Source: Deltaproteobacteria bacterium
GTDB lineage: Bacteria > Desulfobacterota > Syntrophia > Syntrophales > JACQWR01
NCBI GenBank assembly: GCA_026388415.1
Contig: JAPLJV010000063.1
Span: 1 to 64,000, forward strand
Direction: 5' to 3'
Length of the DNA stretch: 64,000 nt
Position 1 is the stretch's first letter. Each line of letters starts with the position of its first letter. Positions 35,801 through 44,017 of this stretch are shown here, piece by piece. The position numbers and the translations under genes are program-made. The notes under the pieces were generated by a model, which was given only the letters and a program-made list of their open reading frames with translations, was not told where the DNA came from and did no database searches.

Positions 35801-37162
35801 ATGGAAAAAATCAGCCGCAACGAACCCTGCCCCTGCGGCAGCGGCAGGAAATACAAGAAGTGCTGCCTGCTGAAGGAAGATGAACTCACGTCCCGCCACC
35901 GGGAGGAGGGCACCGCGGTGTCACGCGCCCTTGACTGGCTGGCGCAGCATTACCCCCAACAGGTTTCCGAGGCTCTCGATACGGAGTTTTTCGGAGCGCT
36001 TGAAGAAACAGAGCGTGACCGTTTGAGCAAGTTATCACCGAGTCTTCAGGAGATGGTTCACATCAACTCCCACGAATGGCTCATCAATGACGCCTGTATT
36101 GAGGTGAAGGGGAAAAGGACCCCGGTGCGCGAGTTGCTCCTTGGTTCCGGCGGACTTCTGTTGGTTCCGGCGGGGCGGGAATGGATCAAGGACATGGGGG
36201 AGCGCCCCTTGAGCCTGTATGAGGTGCAGCAAGTAACGCCGGGCGTGGGAATAGAACTGGCCGACCTCCTGCGCCCCGAGACTGCGCCGGTCTGGATCAG
36301 CGAGCGATCAGCGTCGCGGTCCCTGGTTCGACTGGACATTTTTGGTACCCGCCTCATCCGGCGCGACAGCGGTTTCGTCATGTCCGGCGCCGCCTATCCG
36401 TTTGCCCGCGTCGAGGGACTGGCCTGCCGGGACGAGATCCTACGCGAAATGAAAGGAGTTTCCTGGAACTCTGACCTGGCCCGCGAAGTAGTAAGTTGCC
36501 ATATCACCGACCAATGGCTTGAGGGACTTATTGCAAAACGTCCACTCCCTACACTGGTGGACACCTCCACCGGCGAGCCGATCATGCTGACTACCGACCA
36601 TTACCGGGTCAGGGATTGGCAGGAGCTTGGGGCATTGCTCGCCCGGCAACCCGATGTGGAGGGTGACCGGAAGGAGGGGTGGGTGCGTTTTAACCCCCTG
36701 GAAGGGGAGATACGGCGGTCGCGGGCAGCACTCAATCCCAAAGGAAACGATACCCTGGAGGTCTTCTGCCGCACCCTGAAGCTGGCCGAAGATACGCGCC
36801 AGTGGCTGGAGAACCTTGCCGGTAAAGTTCTTAGCTACCAAATCAGGGAGATGGTCGATCCCCGCTCCGAGAAGGCTCTGGAGTCGGCCCCGGCATCACC
36901 GCAAGCGGAGATACCGCCGGAGATCGCGTCCCAACTCATCCACAACTACCTGAGTAAATTTTACGCCAACTGGACTGAGGAGATCATACCGGCTTTGGGT
37001 AACAAGACACCGCGACAGGCGATAAAAACGGAAAAAGGGCGCCAGGCGGTAATCGATCTTCTCAAGTCATACGAACATGGCGAAGCGCGCCGCGTCAAGA
37101 ACCAGGGAGGGGAGCCGTTCGATTTCGGCTTTCTCTGGGAGCGTCTGGAGATAATTAAATGA
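35801..37162 (+). CDS. SEC-C motif protein
   Basis: 453 residues from ATG 35801 (a GTG one codon earlier is in frame; AAAGGAA upstream). N-terminal SEC-C zinc motif NEPCPCGSGRKYKKCC (about residues 6-21), a long middle of unknown fold, and a C-terminal segment ALGNKTPRQAIKTEKGRQAV followed by LLKSYEHGEARR, seen in other SEC-C proteins and resembling an MbcA/Xre-like antitoxin tail. Function unknown. Inside the 25-bp direct-repeat module. Confidence 0.75.
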   Translation: MEKISRNEPCPCGSGRKYKKCCLLKEDELTSRHREEGTAVSRALDWLAQHYPQQVSEALDTEFFGALEETERDRLSKLSPSLQEMVHINSHEWLINDACIEVKGKRTPVRELLLGSGGLLLVPAGREWIKDMGERPLSLYEVQQVTPGVGIELADLLRPETAPVWISERSASRSLVRLDIFGTRLIRRDSGFVMSGAAYPFARVEGLACRDEILREMKGVSWNSDLAREVVSCHITDQWLEGLIAKRPLPTLVDTSTGEPIMLTTDHYRVRDWQELGALLARQPDVEGDRKEGWVRFNPLEGEIRRSRAALNPKGNDTLEVFCRTLKLAEDTRQWLENLAGKVLSYQIREMVDPRSEKALESAPASPQAEIPPEIASQLIHNYLSKFYANWTEEIIPALGNKTPRQAIKTEKGRQAVIDLLKSYEHGEARRVKNQGGEPFDFGFLWERLEIIK

Positions 37163-37163
37163 T

Positions 37164-37188
37164 CAATCGGGGACGGGTTCACATTTTA
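37164..37188 (+). repeat. 25-bp direct repeat, right copy
   Basis: CAATCGGGGACGGGTTCAC plus ATTTTA, one mismatch to 35068-35092. It begins 1 nt after the SEC-C stop. Confidence 0.85.
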
Positions 37189-37298
37189 TTGCCGAGCAAG
37201 CTTGGCAGCCTGCCGTCGAACCGCTCAACTTGCCGTGTTGGGTGGACCTGTATCGGAAAAAAACATTGTTTCAACGCCAGAAAAATACTCCAATTCAC
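37189..37298. other. Short gap after the repeat module
   Basis: No gene recognised. One frame gives a short peptide with LPCWVDLYRK that could be a gene tail, unidentified. Confidence 0.3.
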
Positions 37299-37327
37299 TT
37301 GACGATATGTCATAAATGACATAGGAT
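37299..37327 (+). promoter_or_regulatory. Promoter with embedded perfect operator palindrome
   Basis: TTGACG (37299-37304), 17 bp, TAGGAT (37322-37327). The spacer holds the palindrome TATGTCAT-AA-ATGACATA (37306-37323). A repressor bound there would block RNA polymerase, as expected for autoregulation by the XRE antitoxin encoded downstream. Confidence 0.65.
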
Positions 37328-37329
37328 GG

Positions 37330-37473
37330 ATGGTGACGAGTCCGCACGATAAATCCTGGGTGTGGTTGCACGGTGAGGTGCAAACCGGCTCTGTATTTGA
37401 AAAGAAAACAAATCATACGCCGAAGCCGGTTACCGATGTATGCAAGAAGCGAATAAAAGAGTACGAGTCGTGA
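37330..37473 (+). pseudogene. Internally deleted HigB/Gp49-like toxin remnant
   Basis: A 47-codon frame reads KSWVWLHGEVQT, like the N-terminus of Gp49-type HigB toxins, and continues VFEKKTNHTPKPVTDVCKKR, like their C-terminus; the roughly 60 residues between are missing. The deletion is in frame. The first ATG is only 3 nt after the -10 box, so a leaderless GTG start or loss of the true start is possible. Confidence 0.5.
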
Positions 37474-37489
37474 GCAGGAGGGTAAAGTC

Positions 37490-37810
37490 ATGATGGAAAA
37501 AACCAAAAAGAATATGCTGGAGAAAAAGGGATGGAAAGTTGGAACAACAACTGAATTTCTTGGGTTATCGTCGGAAGAGGCCAGGTATATCGAATTGAAA
37601 CTGGCGCTGAGTGAACATTTGAAGAAACAGCGTATGAAGAAAAAAATTACGCAGGAGCAGTTGGCCAAGATGATGAGTTCCAGCCAGTCGCGTGTTGCAA
37701 AAATGGAAACAGGTGACCCGACTGTTTCATTGGATTTATTGGTGAGATCTCTGTTGACTTTGGGGGCTTCTGAAAAAGATTTGGCAAAAGTCATAACGGC
37801 AGCAAATTAA
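37490..37810 (+). CDS. XRE-family HTH antitoxin (HigA-like)
   Basis: 106 residues with an XRE helix-turn-helix (about 40-98): LKKQRMKKKITQEQLAKMM then SSSQSRVAKMETGDPTVSLD. Good ribosome site AGGAGGGTAAAG before the ATG (second ATG one codon later). It follows the HigB remnant by 16 nt, so it is the antitoxin and repressor of a former HigBA pair and probably still acts on the palindrome at 37306-37323. Confidence 0.8.
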   Translation: MMEKTKKNMLEKKGWKVGTTTEFLGLSSEEARYIELKLALSEHLKKQRMKKKITQEQLAKMMSSSQSRVAKMETGDPTVSLDLLVRSLLTLGASEKDLAKVITAAN

Positions 37811-37849
37811 AGGCTGCCCAACTGGGGAAATATGGGGAAATGTGGGGAC

Positions 37850-37935
37850 ACTCCCCGGATTAAATCTATAGATGAGTAGGTGCGTAGGGTCTTCCTCGTG
37901 GACAAAATCCTTTTGAAATCCGGGGACGCAATACT
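37850..37935 (+). repeat. GGGGAC-type repeat pair
   Basis: Contains GTGGGGACACTCCCCGG (37851-37867) and CCGGGGACGCAATACTAATT (37919-37938). Such segments are familiar near IS200-like REP-associated transposases in many genomes, though no transposase is in the window. Confidence 0.5.
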
Positions 37936-37970
37936 AATTTCTTCTGAATACAGAGAAGGGAGTTGTTCTG

Positions 37971-38555
37971 ATGGTGACGGAAATAAACCGGCATCTTTAC
38001 ATTATTGCCGGTCCCAATGGTTCGGGAAAGACCACTTTTGTCCGGAGGTTTCTTCCCTATTATGCGGACTGCATTAATCTTGTGAATGCTGATTTGATTG
38101 CCGCCGGCCTTTCTCCGTTTTCACCGGACATAGCCGCCATCAAAGCTGGTAGAATAATGCTGGAGCAGATTCAAGAACATATTAACGCGGGCCATGATTT
38201 TGCTATTGAGACAACATTGGCGGGTAGATCGTATGTCAGATTGCTCAAGGATCTGAAGAAAAAGGGCTATAAAATCCATCTGTTTTATTTATGGCTCCAT
38301 AAACCGGATCTGGCGCTAAAGCGCATTGCCGCACGCGTCAGAGCGGGAGGGCACGATGTACCAGCGGAAGTCGTAAGACGCAGGTATGCCAGAAGTGTGT
38401 ACAATTTCTTTCACCTTTACAGGCAGTTGCTCGATTCATGGATGTTATTCGACAATTCGGCTGATTTACCCCGCCTGATTGCAGATGAAGAAAGTGGCCA
38501 TCTAACAGTTATTGATGATAAGCTGTTTTCCGCTATTGAAAGGAGTTCCAAATAA
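37971..38555 (+). CDS. Zeta-toxin-like P-loop kinase
   Basis: 194 residues with a Walker A (IIAGPNGSGKTTFVRR, about residues 11-26), NADLIAAGLSP, and FAIETTLAGRSY, as in zeta/PezT-like proteins that phosphorylate a sugar-nucleotide or other small substrate. R-rich HKPDLALKRIAARVRAGGHD and VRRRYARS may bind phosphate. Overlaps the start of the next gene by 1 nt. The pair resembles chromosomal zeta-like toxin-antitoxin modules, toxin first. All frames look intact. Confidence 0.78.
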   Translation: MVTEINRHLYIIAGPNGSGKTTFVRRFLPYYADCINLVNADLIAAGLSPFSPDIAAIKAGRIMLEQIQEHINAGHDFAIETTLAGRSYVRLLKDLKKKGYKIHLFYLWLHKPDLALKRIAARVRAGGHDVPAEVVRRRYARSVYNFFHLYRQLLDSWMLFDNSADLPRLIADEESGHLTVIDDKLFSAIERSSK

Positions 38556-38749
38556 TGAAAGCAAAGACGCGTAAAATCGTGAAGGATATTCGTGATCTTC
38601 CCTTGAAAGTAAAGGCCGAAATGGCGTTGAAAGAGGCAGTTGCCGAGGCTATAGCCGAGCACAAACGACAGGGGAATCCCATTGCTGTCTGGCGGAATGG
38701 CAAGGCCGTTTGGGTACCACCGGAAGAAATTGTTGTGCCTGAAGGGTAA
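38555..38749 (+). CDS. Small putative antitoxin of the zeta-like toxin
   Basis: 64 residues, helical N-terminal part (LKVKAEMALKEAVAEAIAEH) and a C-terminal WRNGKAVWVPPEEI beta segment. Start overlaps the zeta-like gene stop (TAATG). Small proteins of this shape recur behind such kinases; antitoxin role inferred from position. Confidence 0.65.
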   Translation: MKAKTRKIVKDIRDLPLKVKAEMALKEAVAEAIAEHKRQGNPIAVWRNGKAVWVPPEEIVVPEG

Positions 38750-38834
38750 ACGAAGGCAGAGATTATTGCGTAGTGAATCAAACCGTCTTTCGAAATCTCC
38801 CCGGATTACAGGAAAAAAGGAGCTCGGAAAATTG

Positions 38835-38863
38835 TTGACTTTAATAGGACAGAAAGATAGATT
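38835..38863 (+). promoter_or_regulatory. Sigma70-type promoter before the ligase cluster
   Basis: TTGACT (38835-38840), 17 bp, TAGATT (38858-38863). It lies about 74 nt before the ligase ATG and probably drives the long + strand cluster. Confidence 0.55.
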
Positions 38864-38936
38864 ACCGGCCGAAGTCGGAAATAAGTAAATGCGTACCGCC
38901 ATTATGCGGAAAGCAGCTTGGACAAAGGAGATGCAG

Positions 38937-40235
38937 ATGAAAAAAACTTTTTCGCCGGTCGTGAAGACCGCTCAGGAGTTGCAGGACTGGCAACTAAAAG
39001 GTCTGAAGTGGACCGTCACGCACGCCTACAAAGGTTCGCAGCATTACCGGGCCAAGTTTGATGAAGCCGGCGTAAAACCGGCCGATATCAAAACACTGGC
39101 CGACATACAAAAACTACCGTTCGTCTCGAGCAAAGACCTCCAGGAAGGCTATCCCTTCCCACTCCGGAGCGTACCATTTAAGGATGTGGTGCGGATCCAC
39201 GCCTCCAGCGGCACGACGGGCAAGAGAAAGATCCTCTGCTACACCGCCAAGGATATTGACGACTGGGCGGAGATGTTTGCGCGTTGTTACGCCTACGCCG
39301 ACTGCACGCCTGAAGACAGAATCCAGATCGCCGTAGGATATGGCGTCTGGACGGCGGGCTGGGGGTTCCAGAACGGCTGCGAACGGTTCGGGGCCATGTC
39401 CATCCCGGCCGGCCCGGGCAATCTCGATATGCAGTGCCAGTTTCTCGAAGACTTCCAGACGACGGTCATGTGTTGCACCGCCTCGATGGGACTGCTCATG
39501 GCCGAGGAAATTGACAGGCGCGGTCTGCGCGGGAAGATAGCGCTCAAGAAGATGATCTTCGGCTCTGAACGGGCGAGCGACGCCATGCGGGTGCGAATTT
39601 CCGAGCTTTCCGGGGTGGCCGCGGATCAGCTATATGATATTCCCGGGCTCACCGAGCTCTATGGTCCGGGGACGGGTCTTGACTGCCGTCACCACCAGGG
39701 CATCCACTATTGGGCGGATTACTACATCCTGGAGATACTTGATCCTCAAACCCTGAAACCAGTGCCCCCCGGAGAGATTGGCGAAATGGTGGTGACCACG
39801 CTCCGGAAAGAGGGGGCGCCGCTAGTCCGCTACCGGACACGGGATTTGACGAGGATCATCACCACGCCCTGTCCCTGCGGAAGTATAATGCCCAGGCACG
39901 ACAGGATTCTGGGGAGATCGGACGACATGTTCATCTTCCGGGCCGTCAACATCTATCCGAGTCATATTGATCAAATTCTTTCGCATATTGATAGCGTGGG
40001 GAGTGAATACCAGGTCATCCTTAACCGGCTCGAGAACGGCAAAGACAGCATGCTGATCAAGGTGGAGAGGGCCGGGGACGTCGCGTCGGGACACGATGAC
40101 GGCCCGATCAGAAAGGCCATCGAACGTGACATAAAGAAGCAGATCATGGTGAGTTGCGATGTCGAGGTCGTGGATTATGCGGCTCTGCCGAGATCGGAGA
40201 GAAAAACCAAAAGGGTATTTGACAACAGAGACTGA
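38937..40235 (+). CDS. Phenylacetate-CoA ligase-family acyl-CoA ligase
   Basis: Adenylate-forming ligase of the PaaK type, 432 residues from ATG 38937 (AAAGGAG six nt upstream; the frame is open 16 codons further). AMP/ATP motif HASSGTTGKRK, then the PGLTELYGPG and YRTRDLTRI segments and a Cys-containing loop (PCPCGS). It would activate an aromatic or other carboxylic acid to a CoA thioester, here probably the substrate of the molybdenum hydroxylases that follow. Substrate not predictable from sequence. Confidence 0.88.
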   Translation: MKKTFSPVVKTAQELQDWQLKGLKWTVTHAYKGSQHYRAKFDEAGVKPADIKTLADIQKLPFVSSKDLQEGYPFPLRSVPFKDVVRIHASSGTTGKRKILCYTAKDIDDWAEMFARCYAYADCTPEDRIQIAVGYGVWTAGWGFQNGCERFGAMSIPAGPGNLDMQCQFLEDFQTTVMCCTASMGLLMAEEIDRRGLRGKIALKKMIFGSERASDAMRVRISELSGVAADQLYDIPGLTELYGPGTGLDCRHHQGIHYWADYYILEILDPQTLKPVPPGEIGEMVVTTLRKEGAPLVRYRTRDLTRIITTPCPCGSIMPRHDRILGRSDDMFIFRAVNIYPSHIDQILSHIDSVGSEYQVILNRLENGKDSMLIKVERAGDVASGHDDGPIRKAIERDIKKQIMVSCDVEVVDYAALPRSERKTKRVFDNRD

Positions 40236-40250
40236 TAAAGGGGGTACATC

Positions 40251-41234
40251 GTGACGCATTTTGAATATCATAAGCCGCACACCATCAAAGAAGCGATCGC
40301 TCTGATGGGGAGCCTGGAAAATGCCAAATTTATCGCCGGAGGCACGGATATCATGGTGCTCATCAGGCAGAAAAAGATCGCCCCGGCGCATCTTGTTTCG
40401 CTCCGTAATATCAATGATTTCGCGCCTATCAGTAATAGCGGCGCGGGGGAAGGTTTGCAGATCGGGGGCGGTGTCACCTTTAGCGACATCGTGGCGAACG
40501 AGTTCATCCGGGAACGCTACTCGGCGCTTACGGATGCCGCGGGCCAAGTCGGCTCCCGGCAGATACGCAACGTGGCTACCGTCAGCGGCAACATCTGCAA
40601 TGCCGCCCCGTCGGCGGACACGGCCTGCCCGCTTTTGGTCCTCGATGCCGATGTAAAGATAGCGGGGCCAAAAGGCGAACGCCAGGTTCACCTTGATGAT
40701 TTTTATCTGGGGGCGGGCCGGGTGGATCTCGGGCCGGGTGAATTGGTAACGGGCTTTCATCTACCCGCTTTCGGGCAGAATACCGGTTCCGCCTACATCA
40801 AGCATACCCGCAGACAGGCCATGGATCTTCCCATGGTCGGGATTGCCGTGCGTGTAACCATCAAGATCGGCGGCAGTGAGATCGGCTGCAAAGATGCCTT
40901 CTGCACCATTGACAGCATCTCGAATATACTTAAGCGTCTGGAAGACGAGGAACTGCGCTGTGAAGAGGTGCGGATCGCCATGGGCGTGGTGGCGCCGCGA
41001 CCGGTACGCGCCCGGAAAGCGGAGGCGGCGCTCCAGGGGAAGGTCATATCGGAAGCGCTCTTCGAGCAGATAGGCGAAATAGCGGCCACAGAGGCGCAGC
41101 CGCGAGACAGCGTCCGGGGAGAGGCAAGGTACCGGCGGGAAATGGTCAAAGTGCTTACGAAAAGGGCCATTCTGACTGCCGTGGACCGCGTACTCAGACC
41201 CGATGACATGATACATCCGGACAGATTGTGGTGA
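40251..41234 (+). CDS. Molybdenum hydroxylase FAD subunit (trio 1)
   Basis: CoxM/xanthine dehydrogenase-type FAD-binding subunit, 327 residues. FAD motifs FIAGGTDIMVLIRQ (about residues 25-38) and VSGNICNAAPSADT. C-terminal CO-dehydrogenase flavoprotein domain from about residue 180. No extra Cys loop, unlike its paralogue at 44014. It precedes its small subunit by 12 nt, and the trio order is M-S-L. Confidence 0.92.
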   Translation: MTHFEYHKPHTIKEAIALMGSLENAKFIAGGTDIMVLIRQKKIAPAHLVSLRNINDFAPISNSGAGEGLQIGGGVTFSDIVANEFIRERYSALTDAAGQVGSRQIRNVATVSGNICNAAPSADTACPLLVLDADVKIAGPKGERQVHLDDFYLGAGRVDLGPGELVTGFHLPAFGQNTGSAYIKHTRRQAMDLPMVGIAVRVTIKIGGSEIGCKDAFCTIDSISNILKRLEDEELRCEEVRIAMGVVAPRPVRARKAEAALQGKVISEALFEQIGEIAATEAQPRDSVRGEARYRREMVKVLTKRAILTAVDRVLRPDDMIHPDRLW

Positions 41235-41246
41235 GAGGATAAAAAA

Positions 41247-41720
41247 ATGAAGCGAGAAATGACGTTTAAGCTCAATAACGAAGAGCGCAAGGTAGAAGTT
41301 GATCCCGCGTGGACGCTGCTTTATGTGCTGCGGGACGTCCTGGAACTCATGGGTACGAAAGAAGGCTGCGGATATGGAGAGTGCGGCGCCTGTACGGTCA
41401 TTATTGACGGCCAGTCCGTGAACTCATGCCTCTATCCGATTCTGGAAGCTGAGGGCCGGACCGTGACGACAATAGAAGGGCTGGGGGCGGCCAGCGGTGA
41501 ACTACACCCGCTCCAGCAGGCCTTTGTCAATGAAGGCGCCGTCCAGTGCGGATTCTGTACGGCGGGGATGATCATGTCGGCCAAGGCGCTCATAGATGAG
41601 AAAGTAAAGCCGACGGAAGACGACATCAAGGAGAGCATTGCCGGCAATTTGTGTCGCTGCACCGGCTATGTGCAGATTATTGATGCTATAAAAACCGTTG
41701 CCGGTGGGGGGCGAACATGA
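41247..41720 (+). CDS. Molybdenum hydroxylase 2Fe-2S subunit (trio 1)
   Basis: CoxS-type protein, 157 residues, two [2Fe-2S] clusters: plant-type motif CGYGECGACTVIIDGQSVNSC in the first half (21 residues, positions about 43-63) and CGFCTAGM with CRCTGY in the second. Passes electrons from Mo to FAD. Ends 4 nt inside the next gene. Confidence 0.94.
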   Translation: MKREMTFKLNNEERKVEVDPAWTLLYVLRDVLELMGTKEGCGYGECGACTVIIDGQSVNSCLYPILEAEGRTVTTIEGLGAASGELHPLQQAFVNEGAVQCGFCTAGMIMSAKALIDEKVKPTEDDIKESIAGNLCRCTGYVQIIDAIKTVAGGGRT

Positions 41721-44017
41721 GCGATCTGACTATGGTAGGGAAAAAAATCACCAAAAGGGACGCCCCTTTGAAAGTCACGGGGGGCGCCACGTACATCCAG
41801 GACCTGAAAATTCCGGGCATGCTCTACGGCGGGATTCTCTACAGCAAATACGCCCACGCGAAAATACTGAAACTTGACACCGCCAAGGCGGAGCGTCTCC
41901 CCGGCGTGGTGGCCGTCATCACGGCCGCCGATGTGCCCAATAATTTCAGAATTGGCATTATGAAAGACAATCCGCCGCTGAAGACGGGCCGGGTTCGCTC
42001 CACGCGCGATGAGATCGCTGCGGTGGCGGCTGTGAGCGCCGAGATTGCCGCGGCAGCCCTGGAGCTCATAGAAGTCGAGTATGAGGAGCTGCCGGGGATT
42101 TTCGATCCTTTGGAAGCGATGCAGGAGGGAGCCCCGCTCGTCCACGAGGAGATGAAGTCCAATATCCTGAAGATGCCCTGGAAGCTCATCTGCGGCGATG
42201 TGGAGGCGGCGAAAAAGGAGTCCGCTCATGTCGTTTCCGATACCTTCCGCACCCAGTGGGTGACGCACTGCTGCCTCGGAACGAGCGGCTGCATTGCCGT
42301 ACTCGATATGAGCAACAACCTCACCATGTACAGCAACACGCAGATCCCGTCACTGGCCCAGAACGACTACTTTGAAGCGCTCGCAACCTTCGGATTCAAA
42401 GGCCGGCGGGTTCGGGTCATTCAGTGCGCCATCGGCGGCGGTTTCGGCAGCAAGCTGGATACCTATGCCTATGAATATATTGCCATTCTGCTCGCCATGA
42501 AGACGAGAAAGCCCGTCAAGTTAGTTTTCTCCCGGGAGGAGGAATTTTTTGCCACCTCGCCGCGGCAGTGTACGATTACGAAGATATCCCAGGGCTGCGA
42601 CAAGGACGGCAGGCTCACCTTCCGGGAAATGGAGATGGTCCTCGATAACGGCGCCTACACGTCCTGGGGGGCGACGACGCCCTCGGTCATGATGATGCCC
42701 ATCTCGTCGCTCTACAAGGTGCCGAACATAAAATACGTGGCCAAGTGCGTATATACAAACAACACCTATAGTCAGGCCATGCGGGGTTACGGCAACCCCC
42801 AGGCCACCTTTGCCATTGAATCATCGCTCGACCAGTTAGCCGAGAAGGCGGGTATTGACCCCTATGAGCTGCGTTTCCGCAATGCCAACGAACCGGGAGA
42901 GCTGACACCGCAGAATTTTAAAGTCACCTCCTGCGGGATGAAGGAGTGCATGGCTGAAGTCGCCCAGAGGCTCGACTGGAAGGGCAAAAAGGGAAACGGC
43001 AAGGGCCGCGGCGTCGGGATGGCTTCGCTCATCCATGTGGGCGGCGGCGCCCGGGTATATAAGTCCGACGGTTGCGGGACGATCATCAAAATGGATGACC
43101 ACGGCAAGGTTGATGTCCTGACCGGGGCGACGGAAATCGGGCAAGGATCGGAGACGGTCCTGGCGCAGATCGTGGCGGAAGTGCTCGGCGTAGCCATTGA
43201 CGATATCAACGTTATCAATAACGATACGGACGTCTGTCCCTGGGACGTGGGAGCTCATGCGAGCCGGTCCACCTTTGTGGCCGGGAATTCGGCTTTGGGC
43301 GCGGCACAGAAGATCAGGAAGCAGATGCTGGCAGTGGCGGCCAAGAATCTGGGTGTAGACCCGGCAGCCCTGGACATAAAAAACGGCGTCGTCTTTTCCA
43401 CGCAGGATAAGGAAAAGAGCATACCCCTGTCCAAGGTGCTCAGAAAGGTCCATTATGCTCCCGGCGGAAACATGTTCACGGCGGAAAATTTTTACGATCC
43501 GCCCAACGAGAATTTCGACAAGGATTTTAAGGGCAACCTTTCCGTCGCCTACGCCTACGGCGTTCATGGGGTGGAGGTAGAAGTGGACCGGGAAACCGGA
43601 CAGGTTAAAATACTCAATTATATCGCGGCCCACGATGTCGGTAAGGCTATTAATCCCATGCTGCTGGAAGGCCAGATATACGGCGGCGGGCTAATGGGGA
43701 TCGGCTACGCCCTCGGCGAGACCATGATCTATGAAAAGGGGCGCCTGAAGAACGGTAACTTCTTAGACTACAAGATGCCTACCGCCAAAGATGTACCGCC
43801 GGTTCAGGCCGTTATCGTGGAGACGGACGAGCAGGCCGGGCCCTTCGGGGCCAAAGGCATCGGGGAACCGGGGCTGGTGCCCACGGCGCCGGCAATTGCC
43901 AACGCCATTTATGATGCCGTCGGCGTCCGGATCAGGGACCTGCCGATTACTCCGGAGAAGGTGCTCCGGGCCCTGCAGGAAAAGGCGCAGGCCGACGCAA
44001 CAAGGAGTGGTACATGA
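41717..44017 (+). CDS. Molybdenum hydroxylase large subunit (trio 1)
   Basis: Xanthine oxidase-family Moco subunit of 766 residues. Moco-contact GGGFGSK and GQGSETV motifs, the AMRGYGNPQ segment, and the C-terminal GAKGIGEPG with the expected catalytic base Glu717. Complete N-terminal hammerhead domain. Predicted to hydroxylate, or in reverse reductively dehydroxylate, an aromatic or heterocyclic (CoA) substrate. Overlaps both neighbours by 4 nt. Confidence 0.93.
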   Translation: MSDLTMVGKKITKRDAPLKVTGGATYIQDLKIPGMLYGGILYSKYAHAKILKLDTAKAERLPGVVAVITAADVPNNFRIGIMKDNPPLKTGRVRSTRDEIAAVAAVSAEIAAAALELIEVEYEELPGIFDPLEAMQEGAPLVHEEMKSNILKMPWKLICGDVEAAKKESAHVVSDTFRTQWVTHCCLGTSGCIAVLDMSNNLTMYSNTQIPSLAQNDYFEALATFGFKGRRVRVIQCAIGGGFGSKLDTYAYEYIAILLAMKTRKPVKLVFSREEEFFATSPRQCTITKISQGCDKDGRLTFREMEMVLDNGAYTSWGATTPSVMMMPISSLYKVPNIKYVAKCVYTNNTYSQAMRGYGNPQATFAIESSLDQLAEKAGIDPYELRFRNANEPGELTPQNFKVTSCGMKECMAEVAQRLDWKGKKGNGKGRGVGMASLIHVGGGARVYKSDGCGTIIKMDDHGKVDVLTGATEIGQGSETVLAQIVAEVLGVAIDDINVINNDTDVCPWDVGAHASRSTFVAGNSALGAAQKIRKQMLAVAAKNLGVDPAALDIKNGVVFSTQDKEKSIPLSKVLRKVHYAPGGNMFTAENFYDPPNENFDKDFKGNLSVAYAYGVHGVEVEVDRETGQVKILNYIAAHDVGKAINPMLLEGQIYGGGLMGIGYALGETMIYEKGRLKNGNFLDYKMPTAKDVPPVQAVIVETDEQAGPFGAKGIGEPGLVPTAPAIANAIYDAVGVRIRDLPITPEKVLRALQEKAQADATRSGT

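Noticed and set aside
39822-40760. 312-codon - strand frame across the ligase end and FAD subunit
   Set aside because: It overlaps two good genes on the + strand and has no domain.
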